Shown here: in pieces, positions 31,958-40,282 of the stretch
Position numbering within the stretch: position 1 is the stretch's first letter
How the letters are laid out: each line of letters begins with the position of its first letter
From: Cupriavidus sp. MP-37
Lineage (GTDB): Bacteria; Pseudomonadota; Gammaproteobacteria; Burkholderiales; Burkholderiaceae
Length of the DNA: 64,000 nucleotides
Assembly (NCBI RefSeq): GCF_020618415.1
Contig: NZ_CP085344.1
Coordinates: 3,247,001-3,311,000, forward strand
Reading direction: 5' to 3'
Position numbers and translations under genes: made by a program
The notes under the pieces: generated by a model
What the model was told of the DNA's origin: nothing
What the model saw: the letters and a program-made list of their open reading frames with translations, nothing else
Database searches by the model: none

Positions 31958-32046
31958 GCGTGTTTCCTTTCGGGTAGGCGTAAAAGGTAGAAGGGAAGAA
32001 TCTGAAAGAAGACGAACTTTCTCGTCGGGCTGGCCGATCCTGAGAA

Positions 32047-32754
32047 TCAGCCGGAGGTGCCGGTCGGCCGGTCGGCCGGGACAGCGTCGTTGCCGTCGAT
32101 TGCGTGACCACCGCGGTCGCCATTGGCCGCGGGCTGCTGCGCCTGGGGCGCGGATGCGACGGCAGGCGCGGCCTCGGCCCGTACCTTGGGCGTCGGCTGG
32201 TGACCATACCAGCGCGGGTAAAACTGACGAACCACCTCGCCGTCGAAACGCAGGGCGTGGCAGCCGTTCAACTGATAGGGCGGCTCCGGATTCGGATCGT
32301 CCTCGCCGTTGTCGCGGATACTGATGACCTCGCCGGCAAAAGCCTGGATCGCGGTGCTCGGCAGCACGCCGGCGGCTTCGGTCAGGTGCGAGCAGCCGTG
32401 CATGCCGCCCAGGCGCTCGCGCACGGCCTTGCGAAAGCCCTTGCGCAGGTTCAGCCCGATCAGCTTGCGGTAAGCCGGGCCGATCGTGTCGCAATGGGAC
32501 GGGTACGGCACCCAGTCCGAGCAGGCCTCGGCATCCAGCACCGTCATGTCCTCGTCGATGGTGATGCGCAGCCACAGGTCGTGCAGCGGCTGGCCCTGCG
32601 GGCGGATGCGGTCGCCGGCCAGTTCGATGTCACGGGGCTTGGTGTCGGTCAGGCGCACCTCGATGTCCCACAGGCCGTCCTCTCTCTGGTACGCCTCGGC
32701 CGCAATGGCGCGACGGTGACGCAGGGAGCGGTTGACGGGCTGGGACAGAGGCAT
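32047..32754 (-). CDS. DUF2889 domain protein
   Basis: A 235-residue protein of the uncharacterised DUF2889 family. The N-terminal two thirds ([60 protein letters not shown]) are conserved in the family; the tail is Pro/Ala-rich and variable. It has conserved Cys (YPSHC, HGCSH) that could bind metal or be redox-active, which is inference. In related bacteria it lies between recX and sucC, as here. Function unknown. Confidence 0.85.
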   Translation of the reverse strand: MPLSQPVNRSLRHRRAIAAEAYQREDGLWDIEVRLTDTKPRDIELAGDRIRPQGQPLHDLWLRITIDEDMTVLDAEACSDWVPYPSHCDTIGPAYRKLIGLNLRKGFRKAVRERLGGMHGCSHLTEAAGVLPSTAIQAFAGEVISIRDNGEDDPNPEPPYQLNGCHALRFDGEVVRQFYPRWYGHQPTPKVRAEAAPAVASAPQAQQPAANGDRGGHAIDGNDAVPADRPTGTSG

Positions 32755-32905
32755 GGCCAGGCTGGGAATACGGGAATACGGGGGCTGGGAAACGGCGGTA
32801 CCGGAGCACCGAATAACCCGGGGAGTTTAACATGCCGCGCCGCGTCGGCCGGGAACATCCTTGCGCCGCAACTGTCGCGCGGGATTGTCGGCCAACCATG
32901 GCGCA

Positions 32906-33382
32906 TCAGGCCTCGCCACCCTCGTCGCCGTAGTCCTCATCCGCGCCCTGGATGATCTTGCCGACCACCGCACGCGAAAAACCGCGTGCCACCATGAACC
33001 GGATCTGCTTGGCCCGTGCCTCGGGCGTGTCGGGCGGCGTGCCGAAGCGCTTGCGCCAGACCTCGCGGGCACGCTCGGCTTCCGTGGCGCGCAGGCGCTC
33101 CTGCAGTTCGCCCAGCTGCTCGCTGTCGAGCTTGTGGGTCTTGGCCTCCTGCATCACGCGCGCGGTGCCGTAGCGGGCGCCGCGGCGATGCACCAGGCTG
33201 TCGGCAAAGCGCTGGTTCGACAGCCAGTTCTCGCGCTCCAGCGCGTCCAGCAACTGTTCCAGCTGCTCGGCCGACTCGGCATGGGGCGCCAGCTTGCGCG
33301 CCAGCTCGGCGCGGCTATGCTCGCGGCGCGACAGGTAGCCGACGGCGCGGGCCTTCAGCGAAAGGGGGGGACGGGTGGCCAT
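32906..33382 (-). CDS. recX: Regulatory protein RecX
   Basis: Modulator of RecA filaments. The 158-residue protein shows three tandem three-helix units: GYLSRREHSRAELARKL first, then FADSLVHRRGARYGTARVMQEA, then IRFMVARGFSRAVVGKIIQG. Placed 92 bases after recA on the same strand behind a terminator, as in many proteobacteria, so its level should track recA at a lower dose. Confidence 0.94.
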   Translation of the reverse strand: MATRPPLSLKARAVGYLSRREHSRAELARKLAPHAESAEQLEQLLDALERENWLSNQRFADSLVHRRGARYGTARVMQEAKTHKLDSEQLGELQERLRATEAERAREVWRKRFGTPPDTPEARAKQIRFMVARGFSRAVVGKIIQGADEDYGDEGGEA

Positions 33383-33409
33383 GAGGGTCGTGAAATTCCG
33401 GGCCGAAAC

Positions 33410-33443
33410 AAAAAGGCCGGCGCATCATCGATGCCCGGCCTTT
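33410..33443 (-). terminator. Terminator between recA and recX
   Basis: Nine-base stem AAAGGCCGG/CCGGCCTTT (33412-33420 and 33435-33443) extended by an inner GCATC/GATGC stem, followed on the minus strand by TTTTTG. A strong intrinsic terminator; recX must depend on read-through, a known arrangement in E. coli. Confidence 0.9.
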
Positions 33444-33474
33444 CCGGTTGCTGCAGCAATGGCCGCCGGCGCGG

Positions 33475-34539
33475 TCAGTCTTCGATCGTGGCCGCCGCGG
33501 CTGCGGCCGTGGGGTTCATGGCCACCACGCCCAGCGCCGCGCGCACCTTGTTTTCGATCTCGTCGGCGATGTCCGGGTTCTCGCGCAGGTATTCGCGGGC
33601 GTTGTCCTTGCCCTGGCCGATCTTCTCGCCGTTGTAGCTGTACCAGGCGCCCGACTTCTCGACGATCTTGGCATCGACGCCCAGGTCGATGATCTCGCCC
33701 TGGCGCGAGATGCCCTGCCCGTAGAGGATGTCGAAGAAGGCCTCGCGGAACGGCGGCGACACCTTGTTCTTGACCACCTTGACCTTGGTCTCGTTGCCGA
33801 TCACGTCATCGCCCTTCTTGATCGAGCCGATGCGGCGGATGTCCAGGCGCACCGAGGCGTAGAACTTCAGCGCATTGCCGCCGGTGGTGGTTTCGGGCGA
33901 GCCGAACATCACGCCGATCTTCATGCGGATCTGGTTGATGAAGATCACCAGGCAGTTGGTGCGCTTGATGGTGCCGGTCAGCTTGCGCAGCGCCTGGCTC
34001 ATCAGGCGGGCCTGCAGGCCGGGCAGCGAATCGCCCATTTCGCCTTCGATTTCGGCCTTGGGCACCAGCGCGGCGACCGAGTCGATCACGATCAGGTCGA
34101 TCGAGCCCGAGCGCACCAGCGCGTCGGTGATTTCCAGGGCCTGCTCGCCGGTGTCGGGCTGCGAGATCAGCAGGTCGCCGACATTGACGCCGAGCTTGGA
34201 AGCGTAGTTGACGTCCAGCGCGTGCTCGGCATCGATAAAGGCGCAGGTGCCGCCCAGCTTCTGCATCTCGGCCACGACCTGCAGCGTCAGCGTGGTCTTG
34301 CCCGAGGATTCCGGCCCGTAGATCTCGACCACGCGGCCGCGCGGCAGGCCACCGACGCCAAGCGCGATATCCAGGCCGAGCGAACCGGTGGAAACCACCT
34401 GGATGTCCTTTTCGACCTCGCCGTCGCCCAGGCGCATGATCGAGCCCTTGCCGAACTGCTTCTCGATCTGGGAGAGCGCGGCGGCAAGCGCCTTTTGCTT
34501 CTCGGCGCTCACGCCGGCACCTGCCTTCTTGTCGTCCAT
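33475..34539 (-). CDS. recA: Recombinase RecA
   Basis: DNA strand-exchange ATPase and SOS co-protease. The 354 residues match. Walker A is [10 protein letters not shown] (about residue 73), followed by [19 protein letters not shown] (Walker B) and the L1/L2 loops ([25 protein letters not shown], here [15 protein letters not shown]). ATG at 34539 (MDDKKAGAG) is the family start; the frame is open further upstream. A LexA box overlaps the -10 of its promoter. Confidence 0.98.
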   Translation of the reverse strand: MDDKKAGAGVSAEKQKALAAALSQIEKQFGKGSIMRLGDGEVEKDIQVVSTGSLGLDIALGVGGLPRGRVVEIYGPESSGKTTLTLQVVAEMQKLGGTCAFIDAEHALDVNYASKLGVNVGDLLISQPDTGEQALEITDALVRSGSIDLIVIDSVAALVPKAEIEGEMGDSLPGLQARLMSQALRKLTGTIKRTNCLVIFINQIRMKIGVMFGSPETTTGGNALKFYASVRLDIRRIGSIKKGDDVIGNETKVKVVKNKVSPPFREAFFDILYGQGISRQGEIIDLGVDAKIVEKSGAWYSYNGEKIGQGKDNAREYLRENPDIADEIENKVRAALGVVAMNPTAAAAAATIED

Positions 34540-34678
34540 GGTCGTCCTTGAGTCAATGGTGTATAAATAGGCCGCATGTGGCGCGGCACCGGCATTTGCC
34601 GGCATCGGCGCCGGCCCGGCTGTCTGCGCGGCCGCACTCCAGGGGGTCTCCCCGGGCGGCGCTAGCGGAACGTGCGGG

Positions 34679-34711
34679 TACTGTATAAAAAAACAGTATG
34701 CTTGGCAAGCC
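34679..34711 (-). promoter_or_regulatory. LexA box and promoter of recA
   Basis: TACTGT-N8-ACAGTA at 34679-34698, a perfect match to the gammaproteobacterial LexA consensus CTGT-N8-ACAG, with a run of A in the centre. On the minus strand TTGCCA (about 34706-34711), 17 bases, then TACAGT fits a sigma-70 promoter whose -10 lies inside the box, so LexA binding would block it. The site is 140 bases from the recA ATG and 76 bases upstream of the divergent response regulator, which it might also affect. Confidence 0.9.
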
Positions 34712-34774
34712 CCTTCGCGCCCCCGTGCCCCTTGCGCACTGGTGCCGGCTATGCCGGCCAGGGTGGAGACAACC

Positions 34775-35464
34775 ATGCGCATTCTGATCGCCGAAGACGA
34801 CGACGTGCTGGCCGACGGCCTGACACGCTCGCTACGCCACTCGGGTTACGCCGTCGACCATGTTGCCAATGGGCTGGAAGCCGATTCGGCGCTGTCGACC
34901 CAGACTTTCGACCTGCTGATCCTCGATCTCGGCCTGCCGCGCATGTCCGGGCTGGAGGTGCTCAAGCGTCTGCGCGCGCGCGGCGCGATGCTGCCGGTGC
35001 TGATCCTGACCGCCGCCGACAGCGTCGACGAGCGCGTCAAGGGGCTGGACCTGGGCGCCGACGACTACATGGCCAAGCCCTTCGCCCTGTCCGAGCTGGA
35101 AGCGCGCGTGCGCGCGCTGGTGCGGCGCGGCGCCGGCGGCGGCGCCACGCTGATGCGGCACGGGCCGCTGGCCTACGACCAGGTCGGGCGCATCGCCTAT
35201 CTGAACGACCAGATGCTGGACCTGTCCGCGCGCGAGATCGGCCTGCTCGAGATCCTGCTGACGCGCAGCGGCCGCCTGGTATCGAAGGAGCAGCTGGTGG
35301 ACCACCTGTGCGAATGGGGCGAGGAAGTCAGCAACAATGCCATCGAGGTCTATGTGCACCGCCTGCGCAAGAAGATCGAGGTGGGCGGCATCCGCATCGC
35401 CACCGTACGCGGGCTGGGCTACTGCCTGGAGAAATTCCAGCCGGCGGTGGCCGCGCCGCATTGA
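34775..35464 (+). CDS. OmpR-family response regulator (TctD/QseB-like)
   Basis: DNA-binding response regulator of 229 residues. The receiver has the acidic pocket IAEDDD, the phospho-acceptor Asp in LLILDLGLP (about residue 51) and the conserved Lys in MAKPF. The winged-helix output domain ends with [17 protein letters not shown] and [15 protein letters not shown] at 34775 has a GGAGA site; an ATG 11 codons upstream is less likely. It is 48 bases from its kinase partner. Confidence 0.94.
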   Translation: MRILIAEDDDVLADGLTRSLRHSGYAVDHVANGLEADSALSTQTFDLLILDLGLPRMSGLEVLKRLRARGAMLPVLILTAADSVDERVKGLDLGADDYMAKPFALSELEARVRALVRRGAGGGATLMRHGPLAYDQVGRIAYLNDQMLDLSAREIGLLEILLTRSGRLVSKEQLVDHLCEWGEEVSNNAIEVYVHRLRKKIEVGGIRIATVRGLGYCLEKFQPAVAAPH

Positions 35465-35512
35465 TCCCATCACTGCAGGCCACGCGACCGACCTGAGTCC
35501 AACCTCGCCGAC

Positions 35513-37060
35513 ATGAGCCTGCTGCGACTGCCATGGCGGCGCGTGCCCCGCGCCGCGCCACCTCCCTCTTCCGCGCCGGAGGCCACCGACCAGGACCTGG
35601 CCGACGCGCTGCCGCACCTGGAAGAAAGCACCGCCCACCCCGCGCCGCGCTCGCTGTTCGGCGAGATCCTGGACTGGATGCTGGCCCCGCTGCTGCTGCT
35701 CTGGCCGATGAGCATCGCGGTGACCTACCTGGTGGCCAAGTCGATCGCCAACGGTCCCTTCGACCGCGCGCTCGAGGCCAGCGCCATCGTGCTGTCGCAG
35801 CAGGTGCGCGAGGTCAACGGCCGCGTCACGCTGCAGCTGCCGCTGTCGGCGCGCGAGATCCTGCGCGCCGACGAGACCGACAACATCTACTACCAGGTGG
35901 TCGGCAAGCGCGGCGAATACATCGCCGGCGACCAGGACCTGCCGCTGCCGTCCGAGGACGACCAGGGCCACGCGGGACTGGTGTCGCTGCGCGATGACCG
36001 CGTGGCCGGCAACGACGTGCGCGTGGCCTATACGTATATCGAGCTCAAGCAGGTCAGCGGCACCCAGCCGGTGCTGGTGCAGGTGGCCGAGACCCTGGAC
36101 AAGCGCGCGCGCCTGGCCAACGAAATCATCAAGGGCGTGATCCTGCCGCAGTTCGTGATCCTGCCGCTGGCGGTGGTGCTGGTGTGGTTCGGGCTGTCGC
36201 GCGGGCTGGCGCCGCTGACCGCGATCCAGCAGCGCATCCGCGCGCGCAACCCGGGCGATACCAGCCCCATCGACGAACGCGCCGCGCCACAGGAGATCAC
36301 GCCGCTGGTGGGCTCGTTCAACGAACTGCTGGCGCGGCTGGACCAGTCGGTGCAGACCCAGAAGCGCTTTATCGCCGATGCCGCGCACCAGATGAAGACA
36401 CCCTTGGCGGGCCTGCGCATGCAGGCCGAGCTGGCGCAGCGCGAGCAGTCGCCCGAGGAACTGCGGCGCTCGCTGGCGCAGATCGCGGGCAGCTCGGAGC
36501 GCACCGCGCACCTGGTCACGCAGCTGCTGTCGCTGGCGCGCATGGAAAACCTGGCCGGCACCGGCGGCATGGCCGCGCTGGACCTGGCGGCGCTGGCGCG
36601 CGAGGTAGTCAAGGACTGGCTGCCGCAGGCGTGGGCGCGCGACATCGACCTGGGCCTCGATGCCGACGACCATCCGGTGATGGTCCAGGGCAACCGCCTG
36701 ATGCTGACCGAGATGCTCAACAACCTGCTCGACAACGCCATCCGCTACACGCCGCGCGGCGGCCGCGCCACGGTGCGGGTCAGCGCCGACGCCTTCGAAC
36801 CGTTCGCCTACCTGGATGTGGAAGACACCGGTCCGGGCATTGCGCCGGCCGAGCGCGACCGCGTGATGGAGCGCTTCTACCGCGTGCTCGGCACCAACAC
36901 CGAAGGCAGCGGCCTGGGTCTGGCGATCGTGCGCGAAATCGTGCAGCAGCACGGCGGCGACGTCCAGATCTCGGACCACGTCTACCAGCAATCGCCACGG
37001 CTGGCCGGCGCGCATTTCCGCGTGACGCTGCGCCGTCCCGAAAACTTTCCGTCCCCATGA
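35513..37060 (+). CDS. TctE-like sensor histidine kinase
   Basis: Membrane sensor kinase of 515 residues. Two spans (LLWPMSIAVTYLVAKS near residue 60 and FVILPLAVVLVWFGLSRG near 215) flank a periplasmic domain of about 130 residues, the arrangement of TctE kinases. The H box is AAHQMKTPLAGLRMQAEL (His about residue 288), the N box LDNAIRYTPRGG, then DTGPGI and GSGLGLAIV. TctE kinases commonly respond to organic acids. Its stop overlaps the next start (ATGA). Confidence 0.94.
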   Translation: MSLLRLPWRRVPRAAPPPSSAPEATDQDLADALPHLEESTAHPAPRSLFGEILDWMLAPLLLLWPMSIAVTYLVAKSIANGPFDRALEASAIVLSQQVREVNGRVTLQLPLSAREILRADETDNIYYQVVGKRGEYIAGDQDLPLPSEDDQGHAGLVSLRDDRVAGNDVRVAYTYIELKQVSGTQPVLVQVAETLDKRARLANEIIKGVILPQFVILPLAVVLVWFGLSRGLAPLTAIQQRIRARNPGDTSPIDERAAPQEITPLVGSFNELLARLDQSVQTQKRFIADAAHQMKTPLAGLRMQAELAQREQSPEELRRSLAQIAGSSERTAHLVTQLLSLARMENLAGTGGMAALDLAALAREVVKDWLPQAWARDIDLGLDADDHPVMVQGNRLMLTEMLNNLLDNAIRYTPRGGRATVRVSADAFEPFAYLDVEDTGPGIAPAERDRVMERFYRVLGTNTEGSGLGLAIVREIVQQHGGDVQISDHVYQQSPRLAGAHFRVTLRRPENFPSP

Positions 37061-37389
37061 ACGACACTCCAGCCCCCGGCAGCGCCGAGGCACGCCATCG
37101 CCTGGCCTGGCACCGCAACCTGCGCTGGATCTGCGGCCTGCTCGCGGTCTGGTTCACGGTCACCTTCGTGGTGGCGTGGTTTGCACGCGACCTGCGCTTC
37201 AACTTCTTCGGCTGGCCGTTCTCGTTCTGGGTAGGCGCGCAAGGCGCGCTGGTGGTCTATGTGCTGATGGCCGCGCTCTACGCCTGGCGCATGAACCATG
37301 GCGACGCCGAAGCCGACAGCGCCGAGGCGCCGCCGGTGCCGATGCCCTCGCAGGGCGCCTCGCGCGGCCCGGGCGCGGATGCTGCATAG
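37057..37389 (+). CDS. DUF4212 protein, small subunit of a sodium:solute symporter
   Basis: A 110-residue protein with two membrane spans (WICGLLAVWFTVTFVVAWFA, then WPFSFWVGAQGALVVYVLMAALYAW). This family is the small partner of VC2705-type sodium/solute symporters. The conserved LRFNFFGWPFSFWVGAQG loop is intact. It is translationally coupled (ATGA) to the kinase gene. Unexpectedly no symporter large subunit follows: next is an unrelated MFS gene 247 bases away. The C terminus is Pro/Ala-rich. Confidence 0.87.
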   Translation: MNDTPAPGSAEARHRLAWHRNLRWICGLLAVWFTVTFVVAWFARDLRFNFFGWPFSFWVGAQGALVVYVLMAALYAWRMNHGDAEADSAEAPPVPMPSQGASRGPGADAA

Positions 37390-37636
37390 CCGCACGCCGG
37401 CAAGACGCACCACGGTGCGGAGCGAAGGCGCCAGGCCCCTGCAGCGCAGCATCCATGATGCTCTGCGCGGCTAGCGTATACCCCGACATTTTTTGCCGCG
37501 GGCGCGCCGGAATCTGTCAGACCGCAGTAAGTTTCGCCACCCACAATCCTCTGCAACTCTGGGCATGGGGCCAGCCGCACGGTGCTTCCCGCGCGCCACG
37601 TCCCGCCCGAGATCCAATCCAGACGGAGGAGACAAG

Positions 37637-39334
37637 ATGGCAAACGTGCAAAACGTTGCGGTGCCCGGAGGGGGCGCGCAGAACGCACCGATGACTGCCG
37701 AAGAGCGCAAGGTGATCTTTGCCTCGTCGCTGGGCACGGTGTTCGAGTGGTACGACTTTTACCTGTATGGCTCGCTGGCGGCGATCATCGCCAAGCAGTT
37801 CTTTGCCGGGCTGGACCCGACCTCGGCCTTCATCTTCGCGCTGCTCGCATTTGCCGCCGGCTTTATCGTGCGGCCGTTCGGCGCGCTGGTGTTCGGCCGG
37901 CTGGGCGACATGATCGGGCGCAAGTACACCTTCCTGGTGACGATCCTGATCATGGGCGTGTCGACCTTCATCGTCGGCCTGCTGCCAGGCTACGCCACCA
38001 TCGGCTGGGCCGCGCCGATCATCCTGATCGCGCTGCGCATGCTGCAGGGCCTGGCGCTGGGCGGCGAGTACGGCGGTGCCGCCACCTACGTAGCCGAACA
38101 CGCTCCGCACGGCAAGCGCGGCGCGTACACCTCGTGGATCCAGACCACCGCCACGCTGGGCCTGTTCCTGTCGCTGATCGTGATCCTGCTGTGCCGCGAG
38201 GCGACCGGTGCCAACTTCGAGGTCTGGGGCTGGCGCATCCCGTTCCTGCTGTCGATCCTGCTGCTGGGCGTGTCGGTCTATATCCGGCTGTCGATGAACG
38301 AATCGCCGGCATTCCAGCGCATGAAGGCCGAGGGCAAGACCTCCAAGGCCCCGCTGACCGAGTCGTTCGGCCAATGGCGCAACCTGAAGATCGTGATCCT
38401 GGCGCTGTTGGGGCTGACCGCCGGCCAGGCCGTGGTCTGGTACACCGGCCAGTTCTACGCGCTGTTCTTCCTGACCCAGGTGCTCAAGGTCGATGCCAAG
38501 ACGGCCAACCTGCTGATCGCCGGCGCACTGGTGATCGGCACGCCGTTCTTCATCTTCTTCGGCGCGCTGTCGGACAAGATCGGCCGCAAGTGGATCATCA
38601 TGGCGGGCTGCGCGCTGGCCGTGCTGACCTACTTCCCGCTGTTCAAGGCCCTGACCCACTACGCCAACCCGGCGCTGGAGCGCGCCCAGCAAAGCGCCCA
38701 GATCGTGGTGACCGCGGACCCGAAGCAGTGCTCGTTCCAGGGCAGCCCGATCGCCCGCGAGATCGACTTCCGCAGCTCGTGCGACATCGCCAAGCGTACC
38801 CTGGCCCAGGCCTCGGCAAGCTATGAAGTGGTCGAGGCCCCGGCCGGCACCGTGGCCAGCGTCAAGATCGGCGACAAGGAGATCAAGGCCTTCGATGCCA
38901 AGCTGGTCAACGGCCACAGCTTCGACGACGCCAGCAAGCAGCAGATCGCGGCGTTCAAGAAGGAAGTGGGCAGTTCGATGGCCGCCGCCGGTTATCCGAC
39001 CAAGGCCGACCCGGCGCAGATGAACACGATCATGGTGCTGGTGATCCTGGTCATCCTGGTGATCTACGTCACCATGGTGTACGGCCCGATTGCCGCCATG
39101 CTGGTGGAACTGTTCCCGACCCGCATCCGCTACACCTCGATGTCGCTGCCCTACCATATCGGCAACGGCTGGTTCGGCGGCCTGCTGCCCACCATCTCGT
39201 TTGCGCTGGTGGCGCAGAACGGCAACATCTACTACGGCCTCTGGTACCCGATCATCATCGCCGCCCTCACCTTCGTGGTCGGCGCGCTGTTCATCCGCGA
39301 GACCAAGGACGTGAATATCTACGCCAACGACTGA
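37637..39334 (+). CDS. MFS transporter, metabolite:H+ symporter (ProP/ShiA-like)
   Basis: A 565-residue major facilitator of the metabolite:H+ symporter group (ProP, ShiA, KgtP relatives). The N-terminal half has FEWYDFYLYGSLAAI, the loop 2-3 motif GRLGDMIGRKYTFL and RMLQGLALGGEYGGAATYVAEHAP. An extra loop of about 110-120 residues, roughly 350-465, holding two Cys (KQCSFQGS, RSSCDIAK), separates late spans, then the C-terminal half resumes with YGPIAAMLVELFPTRIRYTS. A strong GGAGGA site precedes the ATG at 37637. The substrate is unknown. A good terminator follows. Confidence 0.9.
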   Translation: MANVQNVAVPGGGAQNAPMTAEERKVIFASSLGTVFEWYDFYLYGSLAAIIAKQFFAGLDPTSAFIFALLAFAAGFIVRPFGALVFGRLGDMIGRKYTFLVTILIMGVSTFIVGLLPGYATIGWAAPIILIALRMLQGLALGGEYGGAATYVAEHAPHGKRGAYTSWIQTTATLGLFLSLIVILLCREATGANFEVWGWRIPFLLSILLLGVSVYIRLSMNESPAFQRMKAEGKTSKAPLTESFGQWRNLKIVILALLGLTAGQAVVWYTGQFYALFFLTQVLKVDAKTANLLIAGALVIGTPFFIFFGALSDKIGRKWIIMAGCALAVLTYFPLFKALTHYANPALERAQQSAQIVVTADPKQCSFQGSPIAREIDFRSSCDIAKRTLAQASASYEVVEAPAGTVASVKIGDKEIKAFDAKLVNGHSFDDASKQQIAAFKKEVGSSMAAAGYPTKADPAQMNTIMVLVILVILVIYVTMVYGPIAAMLVELFPTRIRYTSMSLPYHIGNGWFGGLLPTISFALVAQNGNIYYGLWYPIIIAALTFVVGALFIRETKDVNIYAND

Positions 39335-39354
39335 GCGGTCGTGCGGCACTGAGC

Positions 39355-39387
39355 AAAACGGCAGGCCACCTGGCCTGCCGTTTTTTT
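39355..39387 (+). terminator. Terminator after the MFS gene
   Basis: Eleven-base stem ACGGCAGGCCA/TGGCCTGCCGT with a CC loop, followed by seven T residues. Classic intrinsic terminator 21 bases past the stop. Confidence 0.93.
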
Positions 39388-39426
39388 GTGCCCCAGACCT
39401 TCATGCAAAATCTTCGCCGGAAGGTG

Positions 39427-39454
39427 TTGACAGTCTCGAAAGCCCAGGTATAAT
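39427..39454 (+). promoter_or_regulatory. Sigma-70 promoter of tRNA-Met
   Basis: TTGACA at 39427-39432 and TATAAT at 39449-39454, both perfect consensus, separated by 16 bases. Transcription should begin within about 7 bases of the tRNA 5' end. Confidence 0.93.
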
Positions 39455-39467
39455 CTCAGTCTTCGTT

Positions 39468-39544
<77 letters not shown>

Positions 39545-39552
39545 TCTATTTG

Positions 39553-39587
39553 AAAAGCCGCGATCCCGCAAGGGTTCGCGGCTTTTT
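39553..39587 (+). terminator. Terminator after tRNA-Met
   Basis: Stem AAAAGCCGCGA/TCGCGGCTTTT with an inner CCC-GCAA-GGG stem and T-rich end TTTTTG. Follows the tRNA directly. Confidence 0.92.
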
Positions 39588-39662
39588 GCTTTGGTTCGCG
39601 CCAAACAAGCGTTCTCGCCAGGGAACGCGGCCGCCCATCACGGACGGCCCCGCGGGCAACGC

Positions 39663-40250
39663 TTACCAGTAGCGCACGCGCCCGGTATCGATATGCACGA
39701 ACTGGTCGGTCTCGTAGTAGCCGACGCCACCGCCCTGCAATGACTTGGCGGCATCGCGCACATCGGCCAGCGACACGCCGGCCAGCCGGATGTCGATGGC
39801 CTTGCCGTCCATATGCAGGCTGTGCTTGGCCACCCCGCCGCCGCGCGAGTTGCGCAGGCGCGAATTGGTGGCCGGGCTGCGGTAGCCGGAAATGACCTGG
39901 AACGGCTTGTCGGTGCCCAGCTCGCGGCGGACCTGGAACAGCAGGTCGAACAGCTGCGGATCGATGGTGCCGACCTTGCCGGAATAATGGTCGCGCAGGA
40001 AGCCGTTGAGCGCGGTCAGCGCTTCGGGCACGAAACGATCGCCGACGGCATAGACCAGCGACACCCGCTCGCCGGTATGGGTGTGATCGAAAGCCAGCGT
40101 GCGGGCATCCGGCAGGCCGGCCAGCGCCTGGTTGGCGGGCAGGCTGGCCAGCGCGCGGCGCGGCGCCAGCGGCATCAGGCCGGCGGCCAGCGCCAGGGTT
40201 CCGGTGGTATGAAGAAAGCGGCGGCGTGCCTTGCGCGTCGCGTCAGTCAT
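39663..40250 (-). CDS. Tat-exported M15-like endopeptidase (DUF882/YcbK, MepK-like)
   Basis: A 195-residue protein with a Tat signal (RRRFLHTTGTLALAAGLMPLAP). The mature part is a peptidase M15-like domain with metal-binding residues in KHSLHMDGKAIDIRL (His...Asp) and a final His in YETDQFVHIDTG. E. coli MepK cuts mDAP-mDAP (3-3) peptidoglycan cross-links. The L,D-transpeptidase that makes such links lies immediately upstream, the same pairing as E. coli ycbB-ycbK. The pairing supports function; specific activity is inferred. Confidence 0.9.
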   Translation of the reverse strand: MTDATRKARRRFLHTTGTLALAAGLMPLAPRRALASLPANQALAGLPDARTLAFDHTHTGERVSLVYAVGDRFVPEALTALNGFLRDHYSGKVGTIDPQLFDLLFQVRRELGTDKPFQVISGYRSPATNSRLRNSRGGGVAKHSLHMDGKAIDIRLAGVSLADVRDAAKSLQGGGVGYYETDQFVHIDTGRVRYW

Positions 40251-40282
40251 GGTACTTCCTCTGAATGTGCATGGAGCGGCGC

